Assembly (NCBI RefSeq): GCF_008180445.1
Contig: NZ_VTER01000013.1
Span: 61,978-125,977 of the forward strand
Source: Bacillus_AB infantis_B
GTDB lineage: Bacteria > Bacillota > Bacilli > Bacillales > Cytobacillaceae
Direction: 5' to 3'
DNA length: 64,000 nt
Shown here in pieces: positions 17,079 through 26,382 of this stretch (position 1 is its first letter; each line of letters starts with the position of its first letter). The position numbers were made by a program, and so were the translations under genes. The notes below the pieces were generated by a model. That model was not told the DNA's origin and ran no database searches. It saw only the letters and a list, made by a program, of their open reading frames with translations.

Positions 17079-17211
17079 CTGTTGATTGGAGTGCAAGGCA
17101 CGCAGACTCCTGCGGGAGATAGCGGCAAGGCTGAGACCCCGCAAGAGCTTGCTCTGAGGAGGCTCAGCGTCGCCCCGCGGAAAGCGGAGTGCCTGGAACG
17201 CAAATCAACAG
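17079..17211. repeat. Palindromic Bacillaceae repeat, copy 2 of 2
   Basis: 133 nt, same length as the copy at 2059-2191, here with perfect terminal inverted repeats CTGTTGATT / AATCAACAG. Stem bases differ from copy 1 in a compensated manner (for example AGAG/CTCT in place of CCGC/GCGG around an invariant CTTG-like loop). Confidence 0.82.
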
Positions 17212-17264
17212 CCCCATTTATAGGCGGAAATTATTTATTAAGCTTGCCTGAGCTGATTGACCGC

Positions 17265-18518
17265 CTATTTATTTTTAGACAGCTGCAGAGCTTTTTTAAT
17301 ATCCTTAAAGGAATTGGATTTTCCGTACATGAGCACTCCGCCCTTGTATACCCTAGCTCCAAATATTGAGAGCAGCAGGATGGACACAACCAGGATCCCA
17401 ATCCCCGCTAACGGCTCCCAGACCGGCAGGGTAAGCATTCCTACCCTCATGAACATCAGCATCGGGGTGAAGAACGGGATATAGGAACTGATGGTCACAA
17501 ATGCTTTTTCCGGCTGTGACAGCCCGATGATCGCGATCATAAAGCCGGCTACAACGAGCATGGTCATCGGCATGATCATCTGCTGGACATCTTCGATCCT
17601 GCTGACAAGCGAGCCCAGGAAAGCTGCAAGTGTGGCATACAGGAGATAGCCGAGAATAAAGAACACTACAGCATACATGATAGTGGCTGCCGGAATATCG
17701 CCGAATCCGAAGAATTCAAAGAAGCCTCCCTGCATCGACTCAAGATTCCGCTTGACGAAAAAGTAGCCTACCAGCAGCAGCACCGACAGCTGCGTCAGGC
17801 TAAGCAAGGCGATCCCGAGAATTTTGGCGAACATCTGCTTGATGGGTGAAACGCTTGAAATCAGGATTTCCATTACACGCGAAGATTTTTCCGTAGCTAC
17901 TTCCATTGCAATCATGCTTGAATACATGATGACGGCAAAATAGATGATGAACAGCAGGACATAAACAAGGCCCCTTGCCTGTGTAAGCTCTTCTTCTGTT
18001 TTCGCATTTTCTTCCAGTGCATCCCTTTGGAACTGGACAGGCTCATAGAGACTGGCAAGCTCTGCCTCAGAGAGATTGATTTTTGAGGCGGCGATCCCGG
18101 TCTTTACCTGCTGAAGGGCTCCCTCCAGCTCACCTGATACCGATGTATCCGCCAGGCTGAGGGATTTGTATTCGGCAGCAGGAAGCTCTCCGGAATCGGC
18201 TGACAAGGTAAGCAGCCCGGCATAATTGCCATCCTTAACTTTTGCCTCGCCATCTTCTGCCGAACCGCTGAACTCTTCAAGCTTCAGGCCGCTTCCTGCT
18301 GTATTCAGCTGCTGCTGGAGAGGATCCAGGAGATTGCCTGTTTCATCGATTACAGCCACCTTTACCTCATCTTCTCCGCTGTCGAACGTTTCAATGATCT
18401 GCTGCATATTTGTAAGGCCGATGATCAGCAGCAGCGTGACAATCGTTGTAATGATGAATGATTTCGTCTTCAGTTTGCTCCAGTATGTGTGGAACAGGAT
18501 AATCCAGAAATTATTCAT
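17265..18518 (-). CDS. yhaP: ABC transporter permease YhaP
   Basis: 417-aa membrane subunit of an ABC-2 type exporter of the NatB/YhaP kind. One N-terminal helix is followed by a large extracytoplasmic domain, then five or six helices (from about residue 190). MEVATEKSSRVMEILISSVSP is typical of the NatB permease group (partly quoted). ATG 18518 is preceded by AAGGTGG; an in-frame GTG lies at 18527. It overlaps the yhaQ stop by 8 nt, so the pair is translationally coupled. Substrate unproven; sodium or drug export is suggested by family. Confidence 0.9.
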   Translation of the reverse strand: MNNFWIILFHTYWSKLKTKSFIITTIVTLLLIIGLTNMQQIIETFDSGEDEVKVAVIDETGNLLDPLQQQLNTAGSGLKLEEFSGSAEDGEAKVKDGNYAGLLTLSADSGELPAAEYKSLSLADTSVSGELEGALQQVKTGIAASKINLSEAELASLYEPVQFQRDALEENAKTEEELTQARGLVYVLLFIIYFAVIMYSSMIAMEVATEKSSRVMEILISSVSPIKQMFAKILGIALLSLTQLSVLLLVGYFFVKRNLESMQGGFFEFFGFGDIPAATIMYAVVFFILGYLLYATLAAFLGSLVSRIEDVQQMIMPMTMLVVAGFMIAIIGLSQPEKAFVTISSYIPFFTPMLMFMRVGMLTLPVWEPLAGIGILVVSILLLSIFGARVYKGGVLMYGKSNSFKDIKKALQLSKNK

Positions 18519-19410
18519 AAGAAGCACCCACCTTTTCTATGAAAATATCGTTCAGCGAAGGCTCCTCAAGAACAAATTTCCTGACAAATCCCCTGCCGGC
18601 AATTTCTTTTAAAATTGCCTCCGCAGCCTTTTCCCCTTCAATCTGCAGATGCACGCCCTCGGCAGTCTGCTTTACTTTTTCCACTCCAGGAAATCCTTTT
18701 AAGAAATCCAGTTTGAAGTCCGCATGGATCACAAGGTTCTTCCGCCCGAACGCCCTTTTGATCTCCTTAAGTGCCCCGTGGACAACAGGGCGTCCCTTAT
18801 GCATGATGCATAAATGCTCGCACATTTCCTCCACATGCTCCATCCGGTGGCTGGAAAACACAATGGTCGTGCCTTTCTCCTTCAGTTCAAGCACAGCGCT
18901 TTTCAATAGCTCGACATTTACCGGATCCAGTCCGCTGAAAGGCTCATCAAGGATCAATAGCTTGGGTTTATGTATAACGCTGGCAATAAACTGGATCTTC
19001 TGCTGATTCCCCTTAGAAAGCTCCTCCACCTTTTTGTTTGCGTATTCCGGCACCTTGAATCTATTAAGCCAATAGTCCAGCTCTTTCAGGATGTCCGGCT
19101 TCTTCATCCCTCTCAGCCTTGCCAGGTATACAACCTGATCCCTGACCTTCAGCTTCGGATAAAGGCCGCGCTCTTCCGGGAGATAGCCTATGATCGGGCT
19201 TGTCGAGTAATCAATTGTGTTCCCGTCCCAGGAAATGCGCCCGCTTGTCGCCTCCAGCAGGCCGAGCACCATCCGGAATGTTGTTGTTTTACCTGCACCA
19301 TTTGCCCCCAGAAATCCGAACATTTCCTTTTCCGGGATGGTCAGGGAAAGATCATCCACCGCCGTGAACTTTCCAAATCTTTTTGTCACATGTTCAAGCT
19401 CGAGTACCAT
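18511..19410 (-). CDS. yhaQ: ABC transporter ATP-binding protein YhaQ
   Basis: 299-aa ATPase partner of YhaP. Walker A GANGAGKTT (near residue 35), signature LSKGNQQK and Walker B LLILDEPFSGLD are intact. The C-terminal extension fits the NatA/YhaQ group. AAGGAGGAG precedes the ATG. First gene of yhaQ-yhaP. Confidence 0.93.
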   Translation of the reverse strand: MVLELEHVTKRFGKFTAVDDLSLTIPEKEMFGFLGANGAGKTTTFRMVLGLLEATSGRISWDGNTIDYSTSPIIGYLPEERGLYPKLKVRDQVVYLARLRGMKKPDILKELDYWLNRFKVPEYANKKVEELSKGNQQKIQFIASVIHKPKLLILDEPFSGLDPVNVELLKSAVLELKEKGTTIVFSSHRMEHVEEMCEHLCIMHKGRPVVHGALKEIKRAFGRKNLVIHADFKLDFLKGFPGVEKVKQTAEGVHLQIEGEKAAEAILKEIAGRGFVRKFVLEEPSLNDIFIEKVGASYE

Positions 19411-19549
19411 CGTAACTCCTCCTTCTCTATACCTTATACGATTCAGCCTTAAAAAAGGTTCAAAATACAGGAAAAATCTCTTTGCAGAAAACAGAAATTA
19501 TGCAAGAATAATAGTAACTATCTGAATTTTTCATAAAAGGAGAAGACAT

Positions 19550-19735
19550 ATGAAAACCTATAAACTCACAGCCTTCGAAAATGATGGAGAAAAAATCCTG
19601 GATGAAAGCTTCCAGGCCGGCAGCGATGAGGAAGCAAAAGAAATCGGCGGAAACCTGCTGAATGAAAAAGGACTCAGCGGCAAAACCCACCGCTGCACCT
19701 CCCCGCTAGGGAAACTGATTTTATTTCATGCATAG
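19550..19735 (+). CDS. yhzD: YhzD-like protein
   Basis: 61-aa soluble protein, the same size as B. subtilis YhzD. The ending HRCTSPLGKLILFHA and the DGEKILDESF segment are characteristic. AAAAGGAGAAG lies just before the ATG. Function unknown. It sits between yhaQ and yhaR as expected from synteny, and is followed directly by a block of hairpin repeats. Confidence 0.85.
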   Translation: MKTYKLTAFENDGEKILDESFQAGSDEEAKEIGGNLLNEKGLSGKTHRCTSPLGKLILFHA

Positions 19736-19737
19736 GA

Positions 19738-20265
19738 AGCGGAAGGCGCTTGACCAGCCCCGACAAGCATAAGACGAGCAGGACGGAAGGTTGTTCTTTA
19801 ACCTTCTGGCCTGATTGGCTTATGACTCGAGGGGCTAGCGCCTGGAGCTGGACTGATTAGAAAGCGGAAAAGCCTTGCTCTTTTAAGGAGCGCAGGCTAA
19901 AGGCGCCACGTCCTGTGGCAACGCCTGCATGACCCACATCCTGTGGGCCTCAAGCATAAGGCAAGCAGAGCGAAAGGTTCGTTCTTTAACCTTTTGATCT
20001 GCTTGACTTATGACCTCGAGGGCCTAGGCTTTGGAGCTGGACTGATAGGAAGCGGAAGGCGCTTGACCAGGTTAAGGAACGCAGGCTAAAAACGCCACGT
20101 CCTGTGGCAACGCCTGCATGACCCGCGTCCTGCGGGCCCAGCATAAGACGCTCCAGAATAAAAGGCGTTCTTTGCCTCTAATTCTGGAGTGGCTTATGAC
20201 TCGAGGGGCTAGCGCCTGGAGCTGGACTGATAAAAAGCGGGAGGCGCTTGACCAGATTGAGGAAT
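19738..20265. repeat. Array of three to four structured hairpin repeats
   Basis: This 600-nt interval without a gene holds consecutive copies of a 120-185 nt repeat (about 19738-19860, 19863-20045, 20049-20232, partial 20233-20265). Each begins AGCGG..GGCGCTTG, ends CGAGGG..GGAGCTGGACTGAT and contains the loop GTTCTTT between variable complementary arms. The second and third copies carry an extra block with two small hairpins (GCCACGTCCTGTGGC and CCCRCRTCCTGYGGG types). Relatives lie at 28651, 31441 and 41691. Confidence 0.88.
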
Positions 20266-20278
20266 GCTAAGCAAAAAT

Positions 20279-20315
20279 AACCGGCCGGAAGGAATATATC
20301 CTTTCGGCCGGCTCT
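20279..20315 (-). terminator. Terminator of yhaR
   Basis: CCGGCCG-AAGGA and TCCTT-CGGCCGG arms form a GC-rich stem; on the minus strand TTATTTTTG follows. Confidence 0.85.
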
Positions 20316-20339
20316 TTCTGTTTAATAAATTTCTCCTGC

Positions 20340-21131
20340 TTATTTCCCTTTAAATACCGGCTTTCTTTTTTGAATGAAGGCTTTGATGCCTTCCTGATGA
20401 TCTTCTGTGCTGCGCATTTTGTATTGTCCATGTTTTTCAAGCTCAAGCATTTTAAGAAGCTGCGGCCGATTTTTTTCTGCGAGGATCTTTTTGGTCTTGA
20501 TCATGGCAGACACGGGCTTTGAAAGCCAATTTTCAATTTTTGCGTTAAGGGCTTCTTCAATATTGCCATCAGCTATTTCATGGAGGAGGCCATTCTGAAA
20601 GGCTTCTTCAGCCGGCATTGCTTTTCCTTCCCAGATCAGGTGCTTTGCCCTGTCCTCACCAAGCTTGCGCTCAAGGAAGAAATGCGAGCCCCCATCAGGG
20701 ATCAGCCCGATGCCGATAAAGTTCATGGCAAGCTTGCTTGATTTGTCGGCCAATATATAGTCTGTAGCCAGCGCCAGGCTGAATCCAAGTCCGGCGGCTG
20801 CTCCAGTCACAGAGCTGATTGTCAGCTTCGGCATGGTATAGAGTGTAATGACAAGATCGCTGATGCAATCCATCACTGTGTAGAAATCGCTTTCATTTGT
20901 GGACGAAAGCATCGTTTTAATATCGCCGCCAGAGGAAAAGGCTCTTCCGCTTCCTTTAAGCACGACGATGTCGACATTCTCATCTGTACTGATCTGCTTC
21001 AGGTTTGCAGCCAGTCCTCTGATCATTTCCTCATCCAGCGCATTCAGGGATTCCGGCCTGTTCATCTCAACCACTGCCACCCTGTTTTTGATGGATATCT
21101 TCACAGTTTCTGTATTGCATTCTATTGCCAT
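20340..21131 (-). CDS. yhaR: Enoyl-CoA hydratase/isomerase family protein YhaR
   Basis: 263-aa crotonase-fold protein. The oxyanion-hole segments SGRAFSSGGDIKTM and SVTGAAAGLGFSLALA are present, and IPDGGSHFFL occupies the position of the catalytic-glutamate region (Glu replaced by Asp-Gly-Gly). Probably acts in beta-oxidation or a related CoA pathway. In-frame codons reach 21185, but AAGGAGG (21141-21147) supports ATG 21131. It lies downstream of, but is separated by a terminator from, an acyl-CoA ligase. Confidence 0.88.
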   Translation of the reverse strand: MAIECNTETVKISIKNRVAVVEMNRPESLNALDEEMIRGLAANLKQISTDENVDIVVLKGSGRAFSSGGDIKTMLSSTNESDFYTVMDCISDLVITLYTMPKLTISSVTGAAAGLGFSLALATDYILADKSSKLAMNFIGIGLIPDGGSHFFLERKLGEDRAKHLIWEGKAMPAEEAFQNGLLHEIADGNIEEALNAKIENWLSKPVSAMIKTKKILAEKNRPQLLKMLELEKHGQYKMRSTEDHQEGIKAFIQKRKPVFKGK

Positions 21132-21234
21132 ATCCGCAGCCTCCTTGGTCATAGTTATCTCTATTATAAAGATAGACGGGATCATTATAAAGTTTTTATC
21201 GAATAATTTGAAATATTGTCAAATTTGGCCGAAA

Positions 21235-21266
21235 GAAAAGGCAGAGGTTATTCACTCTGCCTTGCT
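21235..21266 (-). terminator. Terminator of the acyl-CoA ligase gene
   Basis: AAGGCAGAG pairs with CTCTGCCTT and TTCTTTC follows on the minus strand. Confidence 0.88.
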
Positions 21267-21270
21267 TCCT

Positions 21271-22887
21271 TTAATTTGCGGCCAGCTGCTGCTGGACTTG
21301 ATCCCGCAGGGCCATTTTGAGGAATTTTCCTACAGATGTTTTCGGGATTTCATCCATGAATAAGATTTCATCAGGCAGCCACCATTTTGCAAACTGAGGC
21401 TGAAGGAAATCATAAAGCTCCTGTTTATCCAAGCCTTTATGGCTGTCTTTCAGCACCACACAGGCAACTGGCCGTTCCTGCCATTGTTCATGGGGGACTG
21501 CTACAACAGCCGCTTCAAAAACAGATTCGTGTGCCATCAAAGCATTTTCAAGATCAACCGAGCTGATCCATTCACCGCCGCTTTTGATCAGGTCCTTTGT
21601 CCTGTCGACGATTTTCATAAAGCCTTCCTCGTCAAGAGTGACCACATCCCCCGTATAAAGCCAGCCATCCTTGAAGGCTTCGTCAGTCCGGTCATCTTTA
21701 TAATATTCCGAGGCAATCCACGGTCCGCGGATCGCAAGCTCCCCCATTTCTTTGCCGTCCCATTTCACTTCTCCGTCCTTACCGACTGCCTTCATCTCAA
21801 GGCCTGGCACAAGGATTCCCTGCTTCGCTTTGATATCAAGCTTTTCTTCAGCAGACAATTCCTCCTGATAGCTCTTTAAGGTTGAAATCACCACAAGCGG
21901 GCTTGTTTCTGTCATGCCATATGCATGCATGAACGGAATCTTATGCTTTTGCTCAAATGCTTTAATCATGCCTTTCGGCGCTGCAGATCCCCCGCATAGG
22001 ATAGATCTGAGGCTTGACATGTCATATTCATTCTCATCAAGCTCCTTCAGCAGTCCAAGCCAGATGGTCGGCACACCGGCTGTGATGGTTACTTTTTCAC
22101 TTTGTACCAGTTCTGCCAAAAGCTTTGGCGTGAAATAAGGTCCCGGCATGACAAGTGAGGTCCCGAACCAGACGGCTGCGAACGGAAGTCCCCATGCATT
22201 GACATGGAACATCGGCACAACAGGCATGGCAATATCCTTCTCGCTCACCGCAGCACTGTCTGCCATCCCCAGTGCCATGCTGTGCAGGACAATGCCCCTG
22301 TGGGAATAGATGACCCCTTTCGGATTACCGGTCGTCGCAGAGGTATAGCACATTCCGGCCGGGCTGTTTTCATCAAGGTCATCGGGATACTCATAGTCGC
22401 TCCTGCCTGATTCCAGGAACTCTTCATAATGATACACAGGGGAAAGCGTGGTTTCCGGCCGCTCCCCTTCATCCCCCATTATGATATAGGCTTTCACAGT
22501 GGACAGCTCCTGCTGGCATTTTTCAATAAGCGGGACAATATCAGGATCTATTAATAATACTTTGTCTTCTGCATGATTGATAATATAGGAAATATGCTGC
22601 GGGGAGAGTCTGATATTGATGGTATGGAGCACAGCGCCGCTGCAGGGAATAGCAAAATAGGCCTCCAGATGCCGGTGGTGGTTCCAGGCAAGGGTACCGA
22701 CCTTATCGCCCCTTTCCACCCCGATTGATTCAAGGGCTGCTGCCAGCTTCTTCGTCCTTTCGGCGATCTGCCTGTAAGTGAAACGGTGAAAGCCTGAGCC
22801 TGTTCTTGATACTACTTCTTTTTTCGGAAAATATTTTTCTGCTCTCTTAATCATTTGCGTCATCGTTAAAGGCGTCTGCATCATCAA
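21271..22887 (-). CDS. Long-chain fatty-acid-CoA ligase
   Basis: 538-aa ANL-superfamily adenylating enzyme that activates fatty acids with ATP and CoA. The AMP-binding motif YTSATTGNPKGV (near residue 187), YGMTETSP, GWLYTGDVV and the catalytic lysine in TSVGKFLKM near the C-terminus are all present. The start is TTG 22887 or one of the two following ATGs; GGGGAGG (about 22897-22903) is best spaced for TTG. A perfect CcpA cre box overlaps the upstream region, consistent with glucose repression of fatty-acid catabolism. Chain-length preference cannot be told from sequence. Confidence 0.92.
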   Translation of the reverse strand: MMMQTPLTMTQMIKRAEKYFPKKEVVSRTGSGFHRFTYRQIAERTKKLAAALESIGVERGDKVGTLAWNHHRHLEAYFAIPCSGAVLHTINIRLSPQHISYIINHAEDKVLLIDPDIVPLIEKCQQELSTVKAYIIMGDEGERPETTLSPVYHYEEFLESGRSDYEYPDDLDENSPAGMCYTSATTGNPKGVIYSHRGIVLHSMALGMADSAAVSEKDIAMPVVPMFHVNAWGLPFAAVWFGTSLVMPGPYFTPKLLAELVQSEKVTITAGVPTIWLGLLKELDENEYDMSSLRSILCGGSAAPKGMIKAFEQKHKIPFMHAYGMTETSPLVVISTLKSYQEELSAEEKLDIKAKQGILVPGLEMKAVGKDGEVKWDGKEMGELAIRGPWIASEYYKDDRTDEAFKDGWLYTGDVVTLDEEGFMKIVDRTKDLIKSGGEWISSVDLENALMAHESVFEAAVVAVPHEQWQERPVACVVLKDSHKGLDKQELYDFLQPQFAKWWLPDEILFMDEIPKTSVGKFLKMALRDQVQQQLAAN

Positions 22888-22905
22888 TTTAATCTACCTC
22901 CCCAT

Positions 22906-22919
22906 AGTAAACGCTTACA
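22906..22919 (-). promoter_or_regulatory. CcpA cre operator
   Basis: TGTAAGCGTTTACT on the minus strand fits the TGWAARCGYTWNCW consensus at every position. It lies directly upstream of the Shine-Dalgarno of the acyl-CoA ligase, a roadblock or promoter-overlapping location. Confidence 0.85.
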
Positions 22920-23021
22920 AAATTGTATTAAGCTTATGATTCCTTCTTCCTATAACATTCTCTACACTTCATGAAACTCCTTTATTTTAACAGAAATTTC
23001 TGTCATTTACCTCAAAAATTC

Positions 23022-23051
23022 AGGCGGCCTCCTTATGGAAAGCCGCCTCTC
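23022..23051 (-). terminator. Terminator of hemY
   Basis: GGCGGC and GCCGCC arms (23023-23047) with TTTTTG after them on the minus strand. Confidence 0.75.
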
Positions 23052-23056
23052 TCTTA

Positions 23057-24442
23057 CTATATTTTTTCCGCAATCATTTCAGCGGTTTTCTGGCCGTTTG
23101 CGATGCAGGCTGCAATGCCTACACCATAATAAGAACAGCCGGCGATAAGGACATTAGGATAATGTTCTGTCAGGCTGTCAGTGAGCGATTCCACAGCTTC
23201 CCCATGCTTCAGCGAATAGTTCGGCATTAAATTATTCCAGCGCGTCACTTCCACCATGGCCGGCTGTGCAGAAATACCGAGGCTCTTTTTCACATCATTC
23301 AATGCTTCTTCCACAAACCCGTCCCTGTCCAGCCCGTTCAGGTATGCATAATTAGGATTGGAGCTTTTGTAAAAAAGCCGGAGCAGAAGCTGGTGCCTCT
23401 CTGAAGTATGGCTCCACTTTCGGCTCGTCCATGTGCAGGCATTGCACTTAAGATCGCTTCCTTCAGAAACAATGAAGCCTGTGCCATCTGCGGGCAGCTC
23501 GCTGTCAGGGATATCGAAACCAAGATAGATGCTTGTGAGAGAAGAGTTCTTCAGCTCGGTAAATGCAGGATCCAAGCGGTCATCCCGAAGCAGCTTTTCG
23601 GCTGCATCATGGGGAGTGCTCAGGATCACATAGTCTGCGGCAATGCTTTCCCTGTTGGAAAAAGCAATCGTGTATTGCCCGCCATGTTTCTCTATTTTTT
23701 CGACCGCCGCCCCTTTAAGGATTTCAGCTTCTGTCAATGCTTCCTCCAGCCTGTCGATGAGGACAGATAATCCGCCTTTAAAGGAAATGAACTTCTTGCT
23801 GCTGGAGGATTGAAACTTCTTTTTATTTTCGGACAGCCCGCGGATAATGCTGCCGTATTTATTTTTATATTCAAGCAGGTATGGAAGCGTCGTGGCCATC
23901 GTCAGCTCGTTCAGCTTCCCTGAATAGACGCCTGACAGAACAGGAGAAACCTGGTATTCGACCAGCTCCCTGCCCAAAAAGCTTTCAAGGAAAAGGCCGA
24001 TTGAGCTGTCCTTTGTGAATTCCTTATTTTTGCTGACAAGATCCTTCAGGGCACGCACTTTTCCTATAAAGGAAATCAGCGGGCTGCTGAACAATGACTG
24101 CACACTTGTCGGGATGCCGAAAACAGTGTCTTCAGGGATTTTCACCAGCCGGTTTTTCGAATATAGATAGGATGTGCCGGTTGCATTGTAGACCACTTCT
24201 TCATGCAGCTTCAGCTCGTCCAGCAACTGGAGGATGCTTTCATTTCGGGCAACAACCGAATCCGCCCCTGTTTCCATGATATATTCGCCTTTTTTTACAG
24301 TCGCAATCTTGCCTCCCAGTTCCCCGCCTTTTTCTGCGAGTATCAGGTTAAGCGGCAGGTTCTTTTCCCGCTTCAGCTTTTGCAGATAATACATGGCAGA
24401 AAGCCCGGTGATGCCTCCGCCGATTACCACTGCTGTCTTCAT
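23057..24442 (-). CDS. hemY: Coproporphyrinogen III oxidase / protoporphyrinogen oxidase HemY
   Basis: 461-aa FAD-dependent oxidase of the coproporphyrin-dependent heme pathway (HemY/CgoX). The N-terminal dinucleotide-binding motif VIGGGITGLSAMYYL binds FAD, and ETGADSVVA and AGCSYYGVGIAACI near the C-terminus are family blocks. GAGGAG 8 nt upstream supports ATG 24442 over GTG 24451. Unlike B. subtilis hemEHY, no hemE or hemH is adjacent; hemZ follows upstream at 24.7 kb but with its own terminator. Confidence 0.93.
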   Translation of the reverse strand: MKTAVVIGGGITGLSAMYYLQKLKREKNLPLNLILAEKGGELGGKIATVKKGEYIMETGADSVVARNESILQLLDELKLHEEVVYNATGTSYLYSKNRLVKIPEDTVFGIPTSVQSLFSSPLISFIGKVRALKDLVSKNKEFTKDSSIGLFLESFLGRELVEYQVSPVLSGVYSGKLNELTMATTLPYLLEYKNKYGSIIRGLSENKKKFQSSSSKKFISFKGGLSVLIDRLEEALTEAEILKGAAVEKIEKHGGQYTIAFSNRESIAADYVILSTPHDAAEKLLRDDRLDPAFTELKNSSLTSIYLGFDIPDSELPADGTGFIVSEGSDLKCNACTWTSRKWSHTSERHQLLLRLFYKSSNPNYAYLNGLDRDGFVEEALNDVKKSLGISAQPAMVEVTRWNNLMPNYSLKHGEAVESLTDSLTEHYPNVLIAGCSYYGVGIAACIANGQKTAEMIAEKI

Positions 24443-24579
24443 TATATTCACTCCTCAAACCGATCGATGATCTGGCGCCATATGCTTATTTTACTATAAT
24501 AACAATCAAGAATAAGCCTTGCCCAGGCTTGCTTTGTGTATAGATTGTGTCAATTGGAACGGCGCTTGGCGCAGCCAAT

Positions 24580-24605
24580 AAAAAACGACTCTCAGAAGAG
24601 AATCG
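24580..24605 (-). terminator. Terminator downstream of hemZ
   Basis: CGATTCTC-TTCT-GAGAGTCG followed by TTTTTT on the minus strand, 120 nt after the hemZ stop. Confidence 0.8.
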
Positions 24606-24726
24606 CCTTTTCCCATTATATGCTTTCCCGCTTTTTTTCACAAATATGCCGCAAGTCCAAAGGCATATAGTCTTAGGAGAAAAAACAAATGACAGGAGCC
24701 GGGGCACCTGCCATTCAATGTCCAGC

Positions 24727-26238
24727 TCAGGCTTGTTCCCTGCTGAACAAATCTTCCAGAATCTTAATTTTCTCTTCGGTATAATGCTTAAAGCTGTCGT
24801 TATAGGATTTTGGATCCTTTGGATTTGCGAGCTGGGAGATGGTGCCTGTCACAGGGTGCACAAATTTGCTTGAAGCCCCGCAGCCAAGGCCGATGATCGT
24901 CTGCTGCTCTTCCATGATCATGATATTGTACAGGCTTTCCTGATTTTTCAATGCATAGCCGACATTCTCAAGATTGCCAAGGATGTTTTTCTGGCGGTAC
25001 AGATAATACGGCGCATAGTCATGCTTTTCTGTCCATTCTTCTGCGAGATCCATCATCCGCACGATTTCATCTCTGTCCGCTACTTTATACCGCTGTTTAT
25101 TCCGGGTCATTTCTGACGCCCTTTTAAATGAAAGCGTATGGACAGTCAAGGACTCCGGCATCAGCTTTTCTGTTTCATCCAGTGTGTGCTGGAACTCAGG
25201 GACTTCTTCGCCTGGAAGGCCGATGATCAGGTCCATATTGATATTGTTCATGCCCATGCCGCGGGCCAGGTGGAACTTATCAACCGTTTCCTCTACCGTA
25301 TGGTGGCGGCCGATCGCTTTAAGCGTTTCCTGGATGTAGGACTGAGGATTTATGCTGATGCGGTCGATGTTCCATTTTTTCAGGACTTCCAGCTTTTCAG
25401 GGGTGATCGTATCCGGACGGCCTGCTTCCACCGTGATTTCTCTGATATCTTTTACATCAGGGAAGGATTCGTACATTTCCTCATAAAGCATATCCATTTC
25501 TTCTGCAGTGATGCTTGTTGGCGTTCCTCCGCCATAGTATACGGTCGTAATCTTTATCCCGTTATCTTTCAGCCATTTGCCAACCTCGCGCATTTCATAA
25601 TGGAGCCCGCCCAAGAAAGAATCGACAGAGCCCTGGCGTCCATTGATCGCGTATGCCGGGAACGTGCAATATGCACATTTCGTTGGGCAGAAAGGAATGC
25701 CGATATAGATGCTTACTTCCTTCTTCAGCTCATATAAGTCAGGAATGACGGCCAGCTGGCGGTCCACGATCTTCTGCATCAGCCCGATCTTTTCATCGGT
25801 GATCAGATACTCCTCTTTCAGCTGGCGATGGGCTTCCGCCTGCGGTGTCCCCTTCTGGACATGGCGGTGCAGAAGCTTGGTAGGCCGTACACCTGTAAGA
25901 ATCCCCCACTTCTGGGTAATGCCTGTATAATCCTGGAGCACCATTAAATACACATGGGAAACAGCCTTGATCAGCTGCCTGTAATACTCTTTTTCCGTGT
26001 TCCAATCTTCAAGCTCTTTCTCATAGGCAGCTTCTTCGCTTTTTCCGCTCCGGTCACTCAGTACGGCATGTACCTTCACCATTTCATCAACATCCAATTT
26101 AAACGCGATATGGAGATCCTCATCCCCTGCCGGCTTCCTGCTCACTTCACACTCTTCGAAAAAGAGGTTTGCTATATTGCCCATCGGGCGGTCAAATCTC
26201 TCATGATCCAGCCCTTCTATATAAATACGCACATTCAT
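24727..26238 (-). CDS. hemZ: Oxygen-independent coproporphyrinogen dehydrogenase HemZ
   Basis: About 503-aa radical SAM protein of the HemN/HemZ family. The [4Fe-4S] motif CPTKCAYCTF (near residue 180) and YYGGGTPTS are diagnostic. It would act in anaerobic heme synthesis. GTG 26241 and ATG 26238 are both possible starts; the ribosome binding site (AAAAAAGGTG) is unusually close. Synteny with yhaX matches B. subtilis. Confidence 0.93.
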   Translation of the reverse strand: MNVRIYIEGLDHERFDRPMGNIANLFFEECEVSRKPAGDEDLHIAFKLDVDEMVKVHAVLSDRSGKSEEAAYEKELEDWNTEKEYYRQLIKAVSHVYLMVLQDYTGITQKWGILTGVRPTKLLHRHVQKGTPQAEAHRQLKEEYLITDEKIGLMQKIVDRQLAVIPDLYELKKEVSIYIGIPFCPTKCAYCTFPAYAINGRQGSVDSFLGGLHYEMREVGKWLKDNGIKITTVYYGGGTPTSITAEEMDMLYEEMYESFPDVKDIREITVEAGRPDTITPEKLEVLKKWNIDRISINPQSYIQETLKAIGRHHTVEETVDKFHLARGMGMNNINMDLIIGLPGEEVPEFQHTLDETEKLMPESLTVHTLSFKRASEMTRNKQRYKVADRDEIVRMMDLAEEWTEKHDYAPYYLYRQKNILGNLENVGYALKNQESLYNIMIMEEQQTIIGLGCGASSKFVHPVTGTISQLANPKDPKSYNDSFKHYTEEKIKILEDLFSREQA

Positions 26239-26327
26239 CACCTTTTTTTGTGGTCTAAAAGAAACTCAACATAAAAACAAAAACCTCCCATAAGTGTACA
26301 AAAAGGGGGAGGGGAGGTCAATAAATA

Positions 26328-26376
26328 GTGACAGGCACCTATACCAGCAGCACTCACTGGTATAGGTGCCTGTCAC
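26328..26376. repeat. Perfect 20-bp inverted repeat
   Basis: GTGACAGGCACCTATACCAG (26328-26347) and its exact complement (26357-26376) flank a 9-nt loop between yhaX and hemZ. On the minus strand TATTTATT follows, so it may end yhaX transcription. Confidence 0.8.
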
Positions 26377-26382
26377 CCTCTT

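Noticed and set aside
24486..24720. Small gene between hemY and hemZ
   Set aside because: The frames lack ribosome sites and the interval already contains the hemZ terminator.
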